Source of the DNA: Pelomyxa schiedti
Lineage: Eukaryota; Evosea; Pelobiontida; Pelomyxidae
DNA: 57,526 nt
Assembly (NCBI GenBank): GCA_020536535.1
Contig: JAHLWZ010000893.1
Location: 1 to 57,526, forward strand
Reading direction: 5' to 3'
The number at the start of each line of letters is the position of its first letter. Position 1 is the stretch's first letter. Positions 10,223-24,271 of the stretch are shown piece after piece. Both the position numbers and the translations under genes were made by a program. The notes below the pieces were generated by a model. It did not search any database and was not told where the DNA came from. It saw only the letters and a list, made by a program, of their open reading frames with translations.

Positions 10223-13200
10223 ATGACTACAACACCTTCTCGTGTTCAATACACCCGCGACCAGCTGGAGGCAATGAACACTTATAACAACAACCCAGAC
10301 CCTAGCGGGGAGATACAACTCCTAACTTCTGAAATGCAACGACAACTTGACTTGGCTCTGGAGGCATTTGCTGAAGCACAAAGCAATGCAAAAAAAATTG
10401 CCTTTGAAGCGGCCGCCACCGCCATGGCTTCTAGCGGTTAGCTTCATGAGAATTTGTAACTTACCTTAACTAACTCGTGCCAGGAGGGACATCTGGTCTC
10501 CTACCGTCTCCTGAGGCGACTCAATCTTCCACCACAAACTCGGATGCAGATAACAATCGCGGCTCTGCACCACGTTCTCGTTACGCATCGCCCCCACAGG
10601 GATCTGGTGGTCCACCAATGGGAATGGGACGTGGAGGAACCCATTTCACACATTACGAACAAACACGACCAGAGCGAGGGGCGGGGCGTGCCTGGCCCAC
10701 CAGAGATCATTACTCTAGAGAAGACTATGGTAATTATCTATCCTTACCACCTTTTCCTCCTTATGTTTTTAAGACCGTGTTAAACCACCACCATATGTTG
10801 GCTCTACTTCATCTGCACCACCTTACCACAATAATTCCTGGAGACGACCCTGGAGAACGGATGGCACAGGGCAAGAACCTAGTGTTCCTACTTCTCCAAA
10901 TTCTAGCTCAATTGTAGATAGCAGTGATATACAACTCAGGCCTCACAGGGCAATAAACGGGGTGGCATCTCCACCGCTAGATGACCTTCAACGTAAACCA
11001 CGTGCTGCGACTGATTCAGAGAAAAAGACTGGAGATTGGGAATCGACAGATGGAAGAGTGGAAAACGGACCCAATACAAGGAGATGGGAGTATCCGTCAT
11101 CAAGCAGTGATGGAGAAAGAGAGAGAAAAGAGAGAGAGGCCAGAGACTTGGAAGAAAGGGAGAAAAGAGAAAGAAAGGAAAGAGAAGACTGGGAACGAAC
11201 TGAGCGTGCTCGCATCAAACAAAAAGTTGAGGAAGAAATGCAAGAAAGTGTGCAAAAGTTATTGCTCCAAGAGAAAGAAAAGTTGGAAGCCGAAATGCAA
11301 CAGAGAGAAGCGGAGTTACGAAAAATGCAAGAAGATATTGAAAAACAAAAGATCTTGGCTGAAGAAAATCTTAAAGTACAGATGATGAAGCAAAGGGAGG
11401 AGGCCGAGAGAGTAGAACGAGAGAGGATAGAAAAGGAGAGAGCAGAGAAGGAAATCATCGAGATAATTGAACGGGAGAGAAATGAGCAAGAAACGAGAGA
11501 AAGATTGGAACAGGAGCGAAGAGACACTGAGGAGATGGAGGAAAGAGACAGAATTGCGATAGAGAGACAGATGCAGCAAATGCATTATCAACAACAACAG
11601 CAGTTCATGATGCACCAGCACCAACAACAGCTACAGCATCAACAAGCTCAGCAACGTCAGATGCAACAACAACAGTTCCAACATCAACACTTACAACAAC
11701 AGCAATTACATCACCAGCAGTTACAGCAACAGCAACAGGAACTGCAGCGCCAGCAACAACAGGAACTGCAGCGCCAGCAACAGCAACAGCAACAAAACTA
11801 TTTTAGACGTATTCACTCTCCCCCTCCCCCAGTGCAAATTCCCAATGAAATCATGGGCTTAATTTCCCCCACAGAAAATACAGGTAAGTAAGTCATCTTT
11901 ACAAGATTCCTTACCTGTTTATAGCCATGTATAATGCCACTCAACCACAAGCCCCCAATCACATGGCCACTTACCCCAGTCAGTACCCTCCATATTCCCC
12001 TCCCCGTTCTGAGAAATCAGAATATGTATTTAGCGACTATTACTCTATGTTTTGCTGATAACAATCACCTAGAATCAGCCACTCACCTCGTGGGTTCCAG
12101 ACCCCGCTATTACTTTGATGTCCGGACCAGTATATATATTTACTTCTTTACTTTTCTTCCAATAGTGTGATCAGAAACTTGATTCCTTCACTCCAACATG
12201 GCCCATGCAGTCTGTCCAGCAGCCACAGCAAAATTTGTATTCCATGCAACCTCCAAGGTAACCACAATTCTTTTAGAACAATTTTTAAATTCAAATTAGG
12301 CCAAAGGATGAAGGAATCACGCCGGCGCTGGCGCAAATTCTCAATACTCCCAGTAGGTCCTTGGCTTTTCAGCTCCAACTCACATCAATTCAGTTGATAA
12401 CTCTGGTGGTTACTATAACCAGACTGAAAACGCGGGACAACCAGCGCCGCCACACCCGCGATTTACTGTTCAAGTCATTAGGCCACCTCAAGCAGTTCGC
12501 AATTATAACACAGTTACAGAAGAGGATAGAGAAGACCAACAGAGACGGTTTATTAACATTTCCATGCGGCTTCTTACATAGTTAGGCAAGCGCAGAGAGA
12601 TGCAGCCATTCGATTGATTCAGCAACAGCAACAACGTGAAGCAGAACGTGAAGCAGAACGAGAAGCAGCGGCGGCTGAGGCTGCATCCTATGGCGGCTCA
12701 GTTGCTTGGAGTGCACATGAGTCACCCCTTCTAAGAGGCATTATGGTAACAGTGACTTCGATTTTCTTTTTTACCAATTGAGCTGAAGGAACGAAAATCG
12801 AAAGACCTTGCCAGAGATTACTCTCCAAATAACACTGTACCATTAGAGTACAGTGAACCCTCCGAATCTCCCTCTACATGGGTGTGTTGCAGGAGTTATG
12901 CCTTTTTGTTTTAATGGATCCAGGGAAAACCACCAAGTTCTGCCCCAAATAAAACGACTGAGGATGATCCTAGGAAAAAACCCAAACCCAAAGTCGATGT
13001 GACAGTCCAGGTTGCTGTGACCATCCCAAAAATTATACTAAATTCAAATTCCCAGAAAAAGATCACCTCTCCAACAGCCCCTACCAAAAAAAAATCTGAA
13101 AAACCAGGAGGTGAAATGGATGCAGTTAAACCCTCTGCCAGGTAATCTTAATAAGAACTTAATTATCCTACCAACCATGATATATCCCAGTGAACCGGAC

Positions 13201-14019
13201 AAGGCTCCCAAGTCCTGGAAAATAACCCCCAAAGAAGCCCCTCCTTCTCTTTCTGAGATTCAACAGGAAGAACTCGTCAGAAAAGCTGCTGTTGAATTGC
13301 ATTCTAATAACACGTCACCAGTGCAACCACAGCAATCTACTCGCCAACAACCCCAAGTACAAGTAAGCAAGAGAACAGCACCACTTTCGCAGCACACAAC
13401 CCCAAGTATTACAGCGTGGTCTTCTACAAATCAAAATCAACAACCCACAAGAGAGTGTGTTAGCACTTCTTTTTCATTCACTCAAACTTACTTTGAAGCA
13501 GGGAGTTTTCCCCTGCACTTGGAAAAGGTATGAAACCAGTAGAGAAGTCAGTTAATGGTATGGTAGTTCTTTCAAAATACCCTCTAATTGCCTTCAAAGA
13601 CGCTGTACAACTCGCACCCCCTGGAGGAGAAGTGATTGACTGGATTCACAAGTGGCTTTCTACTGTCAGCCCAGGGACAGGTAACCCTAAGCTCACTCCT
13701 TTGATACGCAATTAACCACTTCAAAGATTTCTCGCACTTGGTACATACCTTGTCTACAGTTGGATCGCCTTCCGAAGTGCGCTACCACGTGGACACCTAC
13801 TTGGGCTCTCTTCCGGGTGGTGTTGCACACGAGTTTAGTGACAAGTACCTGCAAAAGCTACAAGAGCAACAGCAAGGTGACAAAAAAGCCAAGAAGCCCA
13901 AAGCACAACAGGGCCCACAGAAGCCAAAGAGAGGAGGAAACAGAACCCTGGTGACGGACCCCTCCCTTCTTGGATTCAAATACCCCAAGCACACCGCCGT
14001 GAGTTCTGGCAACTTGTAG
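10223..14019 (+). CDS. GIGYF-like protein (4EHP/eIF4E-associated translational repressor family)
   Basis: About fifteen short exons join with GT-AG introns of roughly 36-50 nt. The N-terminus holds VQYTRDQLEAM, like the eIF4E/4EHP-binding tyrosine motif at the start of GIGYF proteins (Y-x4-L), though the following hydrophobic position is Glu. A long charged coiled coil (Glu/Arg-rich, about 11100-11570) leads into a Gln-rich tract (11570-11800). Late exons have the SLSEIQQEEL helix. The C-terminus has the conserved GIGYF tail: VIDWIHKWLSTV, GSPSEVRYHVDTYLGSL, a Lys/Gln-rich helix and TDPSLLGFKYPKH. GIGYF proteins recruit 4EHP and CCR4-NOT to silence or decay mRNA. I found no GYF domain. The intron at 12353-12393 is placed with the acceptor CAATTCAG. 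Confidence 0.8.
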
Positions 14020-14113
14020 TAGAACAGGAAAAAAAAAAGAAGCAAAAGGGCTTTGGCTTTTGAATTTCTTGCTATTTCTCTTGAAAGTGTGTTTGTTGTA
14101 CACAGAAAAAGAC

Positions 14114-14781
14114 CTAAAGCTGAATGAGGCTGTGGAATGGAATTCCAGTAGGGAGCCTGGCCTTGCCGTTGAGCTCGGCCAGCTCAATTATGCAAACTAC
14201 TTCTGATACTACAGCGTGGCAGGAGAGTACTAGCTCGCAGGCAGCTTTGGCAGTCCCGCCGGTGGCCATCAGGTCATCAACAATAAGTACCCTTGAGCCA
14301 GGTGTGAAAGCATCAGCCTGCACCTGTATAATATCTTTGCCGTACTCCTTCCCATACTCCACCTGGACCACAGTTCCAGGAAGCTTCCCTATCCCCAACG
14401 GTTAGTTTTCCGGAAATAACGATAACAGCATGAGTGAAAACAAAATTAAAGCTACAACAGTGCGTAGACAGGGAAACACAAACCTGGCTTTCTTAGAGGA
14501 ACAAAAGGAAGGCCCAGGTCGCAGGCAAGCGGGCAAGCGAAGTAGAAACCCCTGGACTCGAGTCCCGCGATGGCGTCGACTCTGCCGCGGTAGCGGTCGG
14601 CCAGCAGCTTCATGATCTCGGACCGCGCCTCGTGGTGCGCCATCACCGGGCATATGTCGACAAAGTTGATCCCGGGCTTGGGGAAGTCGCGGAAGTACCG
14701 AAGCACCCTCGCCGCCACAAGGGTAGACGCCGTGGGCGCCACGTCCGCGACGGTCGTTGCTGGTGGTGTCGTGCTCGTCAT
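14114..14781 (-). CDS. APRT: Adenine phosphoribosyltransferase
   Basis: Two exons (14484-14781 and 14114 to about 14388) encode about 190 residues, close to the usual 170-190. The N-terminal half has VLRYFRDFPKPGINFVDICP and the loop AIAGLESRGFYFA. The second exon carries the PRPP-binding signature VLIVDDLMATGGTAKAA and ends with the VCIIELAELNGKARL strand. APRT converts adenine and PRPP to AMP, salvaging purines in the cytosol. The start gives a Thr-rich extension before the core. The gene is convergent with the GIGYF-like gene, with 94 bp between stop codons. All catalytic motifs look intact. Confidence 0.95.
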
Positions 14782-15127
14782 TGGTTCCCTCTGCTTTTTG
14801 CTTTGTTTTTTTTTTTTTTTTTTTTTGGTTTCTCCTGTTTTTCGTTGGGTTCCTTCAAAAAGGCGAAGAACTCAGTTTTTACTGAACATTGATTCTGAGA
14901 AGGGTTACAACTACAAGCAAGCAACCACCCCACGGCAAAGCAAAGGACTACGTGGATTCCGCAAAAGAAGAAAAAAGGCTGGGCCACAGAGTTAGATGTG
15001 AAGCCTTCAAAGGAAGGACAAAGGATTTAATAATAAAATCAAAAAAAAAAAAGAATGGTAGGAATAGTACAGAACCAAACACTGTTTCCGCCTTGGCTTA
15101 TGAATGGGAAAAATGTGGTCATTACAA
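14782..15127. other. Spacer upstream of APRT and downstream of the tyrosine phosphatase
   Basis: This holds a 20-nt T run (about 14807-14826) just upstream of the APRT start, and AT-rich sequence with poly-A (about 15040-15054). No gene is supported. It should contain the APRT promoter and the 3' end of the phosphatase transcript. Confidence 0.4.
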
Positions 15128-17054
<1,927 letters not shown>

Positions 17055-17526
17055 TTACCGCCACCGACCCCGATTGTGTACTGCGAGTGACGTGACTGAA
17101 GATCTCTGCTCTGCTTGACTTTGTTTTATTAGCGGTGAATGACACCCGGGTGGCAATTGTGTACGATTTTGTTTGCAGGGAAGTGATGCCAAACCTTTGA
17201 CACAAGAACTTTGCGGTCTTGGGGACTCGGAGATCGCACGCGGCCGATGGACAATGACGGCTAGTGACTTACTTTTTGATTACCAGAAGAAAGTCTTTTT
17301 TTTTTTTGTTTTCGTTGGATTCCGTGGAAGGAAAAAATCTTTGTTGTTTGGTTGTTTGGGACGAGGATGAAAACTGTTAAACAAGTTAAAGTTCTCTATG
17401 TGAACAACTTCGTTTGTATTCAGGGAAAAGAGCTCTTTTTCTCTTTAGAGGGTCCTGCACGGAAGATACAGAAAAAAAGACACGGAAGAAGCCCACAGAT
17501 GCGCCTTGGGGTCTTGGGGAGAGGTC
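17055..17526. other. Spacer upstream of the tyrosine phosphatase
   Basis: A 470-bp gap between the phosphatase start codon and the RAD23-like stop codon, both on the minus strand. It is moderately AT-rich with T runs near 17297-17310. No gene or RNA could be supported. It is expected to hold the phosphatase promoter. Confidence 0.4.
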
Positions 17527-18977
17527 TCACATGTCGTCGTCATCGCCGTCATCATCGTCATCATCGGGATCATCATTCCCGTGTTCTAGAAGCCAGTTGG
17601 CGGCGTATTCTTCGTTCTTCTCACATGTGAAGTATGCTTGCGCAGCTTTATTCTCGGTGAAGCCAAGGCCAACAAGCTGTGGAATTGTGAATTTTGGGTG
17701 AGGAAATTGTATAGCATACCCGGTTTATTGCAGCCATGTCTTCTGCAGTGATAGGTCTGCGAAGAGTTATTCTGAGTTATTCTTAGTGGCATTCATACAA
17801 TTCTGGACCCAGGTCCACGTCATCATCTTCTCCAACATCCTCCCCGTCATCTTCCTCACCATCACCTTCACCATCATCTTCTTCTTCCTCACTTGCATCA
17901 TCATCCACTGCAGTCCAGGCTTGATGACCACGACCAACACCGCCAGTCCCACGGCCATGACCACCTATTGGTCGTTTAAAAATAAAAACTAGCAATCCAT
18001 ATAAGCTCATACCTCGGGCAGCATTAAACATGGCAAATGGTACACCTTGCATTCCCAGCCCAGCTGTTGGCATTACGGGTGGTCTTTCGGCAGGTGTAAC
18101 TGGAACCAGGTGTGGGGCTTCGTTAGGGAGACCCTGAGTTTCAGGTATCCCCTGTTGTGTTTTGTTGGGATTACTTGAGAACAAGGCAAGGGCTTACATT
18201 GAAGAGGTACTCAACAGCGCGATCGGGATTGTTAAAAGCGGCCCTAAGAGCTCTTAGCACTTCATCTCTAACAAATCCCATATCACAAATTCGTTGTATT
18301 GTTGCTTCATATTCCGATCCCGTGACCAAAATGTTGTCAGCTCTATAGAGGTGTCAAATAAAGAAATTAAGGAAGAGACTAACATACGGTGCAGACGCTG
18401 GTGTAAGTGCAGTGGGAGGTGGGGGTCTTGCCACTGGTGCTGCTGTGGCTGGTGTGGGTGTAGGAGTTGGAGTTGGAGTGAGAGTTGCATTAGGGGCTGT
18501 GGGAGTTGGTGCTGCTGTAGTGAGTGCTGGTGTAACAGCAGCAGTGGTGGGTGTTGCCTTTGGGGGCGTTGCTTCGTTTGTGGGCTGGTTGTTTTTGGTT
18601 GTCGAGTTAGGAGAAAACCCAGTAGTCAATAAAACGAAAAGAATACTACCTTCTTTATCATAAGAACGAGGAAGCAGTTCTCCTGCACTCCGACGGAGCT
18701 CAGAGTGGATGCATCCTCGAGAACCTTACCAGTGAAAATCAATTTTTGGTGTGCCGGAGGTGTCCCATTTTGTTTCTCGATGAGTTCTTTAAGCTGCAGA
18801 ACCTGCTCACGTCCGTCACCACCATTTCTCGAGGGAAAAAAAAAAAAGACAGCAACTACGAAAAAAAAGCACACGGCACCTAGAACTACTACCATGATAG
18901 AAACAACATACGGTGTTGGTCGGTTCTACGGCGAGTTCGTACACCTGCTTGGAGAGCGTCTTGATCAAGATCTTCAT
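17527..18977 (-). CDS. RAD23: RAD23-like ubiquitin shuttle protein (UBL plus two UBA domains)
   Basis: Spliced from about eight exons. The N-terminal UBL starts [20 protein letters not shown] and continues [17 protein letters not shown] and [11 protein letters not shown] Thr/Pro/Ala-rich linker follows. UBA1 reads [20 protein letters not shown] then [16 protein letters not shown]2 reads [20 protein letters not shown] then [12 protein letters not shown], and the protein ends in an Asp-rich tail. RAD23 carries ubiquitinated clients to the proteasome and, in many species, stabilises the XPC repair factor. Between the UBAs, where the XPC-binding (STI1-like) helices normally lie, I see instead a Gly/Arg patch (GGHGRGTGG) and a long Asp/Glu tract (about 17810-17920). 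Confidence 0.88.
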
Positions 18978-19119
18978 CAAATAGATTTGTTCCAATAATG
19001 AAACTGGGAGGCAATTGCTCCGGCAAACTAATTAGATCTTCAAAGATAAGAGATAGGTTCGTAGGCGGGATAAAAAGACAAATAGAAATAGAATGGGTGC
19101 ATTTCTTGCAGTGTGTTTA

Positions 19120-19784
19120 TTACATGGAGATATCAGCAAATGTGAGCACGTTCGAGAGGTTGTACTTTTCCCTAAAACGAGGTGCACTTGTTGCTCTCAC
19201 AACAACAACCACCGTTGTTCCTCTGAGGGCCAATTGGGCCAGGCTTGTGAAGATTCGGGTAACCATTGGCTCCAAGCCAATCCCCTCTCTCAATTCCAGA
19301 GGCCCAACTTCGTCCAGAATCAGGTAATCCAGAGGAGGGACTGCACCAGAAGAAGCCACCGGGAATGCCGCCCTCTCTATCTCCCCCCTTGCCCACTCAA
19401 ACACAGCATTGTCAAATACGTAATTGCAGATAGAGCACACACTCAGCCCATCCCGTTTGGCTTCTTCCATATCCCTTATCTATCATTCATTGTGTTGTTC
19501 ACATTGGAGCCATGACAACCAACCAACCAAACCCCAATATCCCACACCAATACAACTGAAAAATGTGTACATATAGAAACCAAGAAAACGCACAACACAC
19601 ATACCTGCAACTTTTTCACTTCCCCAGTGGCGATTGATGTCAGGTGCCTGAGGCCATCAATATCGGGACCAGCCAAAATTCCCGCAGCAGATTTGCCGGC
19701 AGCCCTCAGTCGCTCCAGCCACTGCCTAACTTGGGTAGTTTTCCCGCTGTGCACGTCCCCAGACAACAACGCAACAGCCGCCAT
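19120..19784 (-). CDS. NTPCR: THEP1/NTPCR-type nucleoside-triphosphatase
   Basis: Two exons (19605-19784 and 19120-19479, acceptor GATAG) give about 179 residues, matching the family length of 170-190. Walker A is GDVHSGKTT near the N-terminus and Walker B is YLILDEVGPLE. The family motif around CSICNYVFDNAVF and the C-terminal strand GTTVVVVVRA are also present. Members hydrolyse several nucleoside triphosphates in vitro; the cellular role is unclear. The first ATG giving MAAVALLSG is chosen because the P-loop normally follows at once. It is divergent from the Gln-rich gene, with start codons about 215 bp apart. Confidence 0.9.
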
Positions 19785-19999
19785 CAATGTTCCGTGATGA
19801 TGATCAGATCCACAACTCACCGCGAGCGACTTTGTGCTTGGTTTTTATTTTTCTTTTTTGGCGAATTCTCTCCCTCTTTTCCGTCGGTTCCACCAGAACA
19901 GACGAAAAACGAAAAAAAGAAAAACGATCAGCGCAAGAAAAAAAAGAACCAAAAACCCTCTTTGTTCAAAACACCATCATCGAGCCCTTGTTGTTGTCC

Positions 20000-21806
20000 A
20001 TGTCACGATCGCCAGTTTCACAACCGCAACACGGCCACGTGGTTGCCCAGCAACAACAACCGCAGGCTCCTGGCATCCCATCATCGGCGTACACCGTTGT
20101 CATGCAGCAGCAACTACAACACCACCCGCAACCTCAATCACAGCCACAGCCACAACCTCAGCAGATGCAGCAACAAATTCAGCAAATTCAGCAGCAGCAA
20201 ATGCAACAGCAGCAGAATCAACAGAACCAAATTCACCAGCCACAGATAATGCAACAACAACAGCCTGTTGTGCAACATCAACAAACTCAGAGGATGGATG
20301 AAGCTGGGTTCGTTTTTTTGTGCTACAATTGCAGACATCCCTGTTATAGAACACCTGTAAAAAGAACCAAGAAGAAGACTGATGTATGGACTCTCTCTTG
20401 AAAGGATATTTTTAAAAAACAATTCCGCTCTAGGTACCTACTAGTAGTAAGGTGGCTGTAAAGTGCCTATGTACAGGTCATTTGGCAAATCCTTGCCGTG
20501 GTATGTGGAACGTTTGAGAGTAGGCAGTGATTTAAGAAAGTAATATTAGTTTTTGAAGTTCAAGTCCAAGTACTAAAATGTCTTTAACCTAAACATTTGA
20601 AGCTTGTGTCGATTGCAGCCCTCTAGGACATCAACTTTGTCAGTGCAAGACGCAGTTACGTGAGGGGCGTACCAGCTGTCCTGCTTGCAATATGCCTTTT
20701 TGTACAACCTGCCCGTGTGTTTCAGATATTTTGAACAGTATTTGGTACAATCCTGTCTAACAGTTTAAAGGAGGTGTGTATGTAAGTGCGACACTGAAAC
20801 ACAAGGCAGGAGTCATGAGTGGTGGGACTTTAATAAGTCCTCAACACTGTCATACGAGCAGCAGTCAGCTGAGAAGCGGACTCAAGCTGCTCACAGGGAG
20901 TCGTCAGAGCCAGCACTAAGTAAAACACAATCTCTTGAACTAAGCAAATTAATATCTACACAATCTGTCACGATAAACGCCCTTATGCAAGCTTATCAAA
21001 AAAACCAAGAAAGTATGTTCTCTTATGCTTCTGCCTCCACTTATGCTATGTAGCTACAGGTAGCAATTCTCCAGTACAATCCATGCCACCCACTCTCGGT
21101 GACTATTCTAAATAATACTCCTCCGCATTCAATTTCGAAATAACAGGCTATCCCACATGTGTGTCACCCATTGTTGAGCCATCACCAAAGAGATCGCGTA
21201 CTAGTTATGCTGTTGTTCCTGAGGACCCTTCAGCATTCCTTCCAGAATTCAAGCGTAAGTTCTTTTGTCCCTTAATTCATTCCTTTATTAATCAATCCTT
21301 CAGAGTTTATATCAACCTCTCTGCTTCCAGTATGTGGATCTGAGGCAGAACCATTGGCTCTGGTAATGTTTGATGTGTTGCAAGCATATGAGCAAGCAAA
21401 ACTACTTAAACGCTCCCCTCAAGAGCTTCACACTTCACTTCTTTTCATCATGGCCAAGTACTACGAACTTTCCGGTATGGCTTCTGCCCTAAAAACAGTC
21501 CCTACTACACCGCGTAACACTTACTTCCACACAGGTAAAGCACTCGCCAAACTTGGGCATGCACAAGCACACGGAACACCCCAGTGGAACCCGAATTCCA
21601 ACCAATGTTACACCCCCCAACACGCACAGCCACAGTCCCCGGCCACACACTCGCCATCACGCTCCCCTACCGACTATGACCTACCGAGTCCACAACAGCA
21701 GACCTCGGCTTCGAATGCCCCAACAACAAGCGCAACAACCAGCACGACCCCCACACAACCATCAGCACACAACCTCACTCCAAGTTCATCAGAAGAACGC
21801 TCCTGA
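20000..21806 (+). CDS. Gln-rich protein with a multi-cysteine cluster, function unknown
   Basis: Several exons with GT-AG introns. The first codes for a Gln/Pro tract of more than 80 residues and ends in CYNCRHPCYRTPVKRTKKK. Following exons add a dense cysteine region: VKCLCTGHLANPCRG, then CVDCSPLGHQLCQCKTQLR, then CPACNMPFCTTCPC, then RCVCKCDTE. This looks like several zinc-binding knuckles. Next come a helix with ELSKLISTQSVTINALM, a basic piece PSPKRSRTS that could be a nuclear localisation signal, and a helical exon with LVMFDVLQAYEQAKLLK. The tail is Pro/Ser/Thr-rich. I do not recognise the family. A nuclear, nucleic-acid- or chromatin-related role is only a guess from the zinc knuckles, basic patch and Gln tract. 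Confidence 0.65.
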
Positions 21807-21897
21807 TTCTGATCCCTATCCTATCCCCTCTATGTAACTGCTTACACACCCTACTTGGTGCAACAAGAAAAGCGAAACAATTTTTTTTCCCAAAACA

Positions 21898-22640
21898 ATG
21901 AGTGACGACGGGGAAGGGGCGTTGCGTGTTCGTCGTCTGTCGGAAAATGCCACATTGCCTATGAGAGCGACTCCAAATGCGTGTGGTTACGACCTATATA
22001 GGTTAATTGCCCGTTAAATGGTTTTGTGGCAGGAGTGGAAGAGACTTTTTTTTTATTATTGTAGAGGCTGTGTTTGTTTTTCCTCTTCTGCTATTGGTGT
22101 ACTGCAAGAATAGGAGAGTTTTATTTATTTGTTTTACTTTTTTTTTTTTAGTGCTGCACCCATTGTGATACCAGCGATGGGGAGAGTACTGGTGCCCACT
22201 GATATTGCTGTTGCTATTCCATCTGGCCACTATGGGCGAATAGGTTTTGTGGCATTCCACTATCTGGGGCTATTGAGTAACGCAATTGGAAATGTAACAT
22301 ACCACTGCAGCGCCACGATCTTCACTTGCTCTTAACCATGGCATTGATGTTGGAGCTGGTGTAATTGATTCCGGTAGGTTTATGTTATCACATTTGACAA
22401 CAAACAACATTAGATTATAGAGGCCATGTGCAAGTTCTGTTATTCAATTTCGCACAGGCACCTTTCCAAGGTTTGAGAGACATATCCCATTCTAAACTCT
22501 AAATCGAAACAGTAGCAAAAGGTGACCGCATAGCACAGCTAATAATAGAGAAGATATCCACACCTCCCATCATTGAAGTTGAATCTTTGGATGGCACTCT
22601 TCGTGGTGATGGTGGGTTTGGCTCCACCGGTCGCTCCTGA
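21898..22640 (+). CDS. DUT: dUTP diphosphatase (dUTPase)
   Basis: Five exons encode a trimeric-type dUTPase with all five motifs: ACGYDLYS (1), APRSSLA (2, split by an intron), [13 protein letters not shown] (3, split by an intron), KGDRIAQLI (4) and [10 protein letters not shown] (5). The enzyme hydrolyses dUTP to dUMP and pyrophosphate, keeping uracil out of DNA and feeding thymidylate synthesis. A small insertion after LLFN (AQAPFQ) separates motifs 3 and 4 and comes from the exon end near 22470. The start codon is only 91 bp after the stop of the preceding plus-strand gene, so its promoter is very short or lies inside that gene. Confidence 0.95.
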
Positions 22641-24271
22641 ACTATGAGAAAAACGTTTGGCTAGTGGAAGTTCCTTTGAATTATCACCTGAAGTCAAACA
22701 GCCCATTACATTTGTCGAACCAAGCCAATCAGAGGGTGCGATTTCTGCTTCAGCTGGCTATGTCAATGCAAGCCAAACAAACACAAACAAGTCCTCCTAC
22801 TTGAGCTCGCGAACGGTTTTGCGTGATGATGGTCGTGAACCTTGATGGACACATTGGCAACTGCTTTTCCGAGTAATTATTTCCCGTGCCAACGGAAAAA
22901 CCACGCCGAACGACGATGATTACAACAACGGGCGATTGTGCCGTGGGTGTGTCTTGTCCCTTGTCCCTTGTCCCGTATGCTGCAACGTACGCGTACACTT
23001 ATGGCCACCGCACGTGCGACGGGAAACCCTTCTGGCCACAATTGGGGTGGGAGACAACCGCGACGTTGTTGAGGGAGTTTGACGTGAAACCGAGGGCGCA
23101 CCGATCTCGGCCGAGGCGATGCGGGGGCACGGCGCGGTGTGTCCCACAATTCCGAGGTGCATCGCGAGACAGTGGCTGGGTGCGAGGCGACGCATTAGCC
23201 AGCCACATGCAACAACGCCGCCCCCCCAAGTGACGATGCACGCACGGTCCCACAATTGACTTTGACTGTGTGGCGAGCAGAGCGGGCGGCGGTCTCCAGG
23301 GCACTGCATGCACACCGAAACACACGGGCTCTGTCTGAACGTCGTTTGGACACCGGACGGAACATTGATGGACGATGAATTCTTTTTTGATGATCAAGAT
23401 CTACTCCGCGGTCTTCCTTTGGAGCGTTATCTCCGAGTCTGACGGAAGTGGAAGCCCAACCAGTATGCGGTGATTTGCGAGTGTAAGTCTCAGAGTCTAT
23501 TCAATTGTACTCCCAACTGGGCGGAGCAACTGTAACAGTTGCCGTTTTGGCAGGCGTCGCCGTGTCCTTTTCGCAGTATTTATCCCTCCCTCAGATTATT
23601 CTAACCAAAAATCTTAACAAAACCAAAACCAAAACCAACCAAAGTGACACGCACGCGAGCGACGGCGACTGTGCCGAAACGCGAACCCGATATCGCTCCT
23701 CGGTGCACATGTGAACAGGTACACATACCGATCTCTCGTGTGTTTTTCCCCCCACCCCTTTCGTTGTTTTCTACGTGTTGTTGTTCACCCACGTGTGTTG
23801 GTGTCGCTAACTCGAATCTTTCGCCGCAGGACCCGGTGACTCCCGATGATGGGACCGTGCACGCCGCGAGGACGGAACAACACCGTCATGGTGATCACGC
23901 TGCCACGAAGACATCTGCCTTCAAGAACTCCAATCACACCCACAGGCAACAACAATCAACACATCATCCACTGCCACACAGCCACCTTTGCTTCCCCATC
24001 CCAGCACAACAACAATAACCAACAGCCACCACGTTTCTGTAACACAAAAATATTTACCCCCACACCGGGCAATCAATTTAACACGAAACCCCTGGGATTT
24101 CATCTAATCAGAGTACACAAAAACCGCCACTGCAAGAAGGTGAGCCACAGGGTCTTTCGCCAGCACTGAAATCGCAGCGCCACCCTCACTCATCCCATAA
24201 TCCGACCGACTTCTAAAAGGCAGCAAACGCAAAGTATTATAATAGAATACCCAAGCAAGCAAGCAACTTTT
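22641..24271. other. Unresolved region with weak coding hints
   Basis: No recognisable protein was found. A short open frame at 22657-22845 follows the dUTPase stop, but has no family features. From 22980 to 23340 the sequence is GC-rich with frames open on both strands. An ATG at about 23367 opens an acidic piece (MDDEFFFDDQDLLRGLPLE), and an acceptor-like CGCCGCAG at 23830 precedes a Thr/Asn/Gln-rich frame to about 24017. These could be exons of a fast-evolving plus-strand gene, but the joins cannot be made convincingly. A CTTGTCC triplet repeat lies near 22950-22972. Confidence 0.3.

Noticed and set aside
11316-11627. Minus-strand open frame opposite the coiled-coil exon of the GIGYF-like gene
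   Set aside because: It is a Leu/Ser-rich antisense reading of a Glu/Arg/Gln-rich coding region.
12353-12372. A possible 20-nt intron in the GIGYF-like gene
   Set aside because: Using the next acceptor (CAATTCAG) gives a 41-nt intron in the same phase, in line with the other introns.
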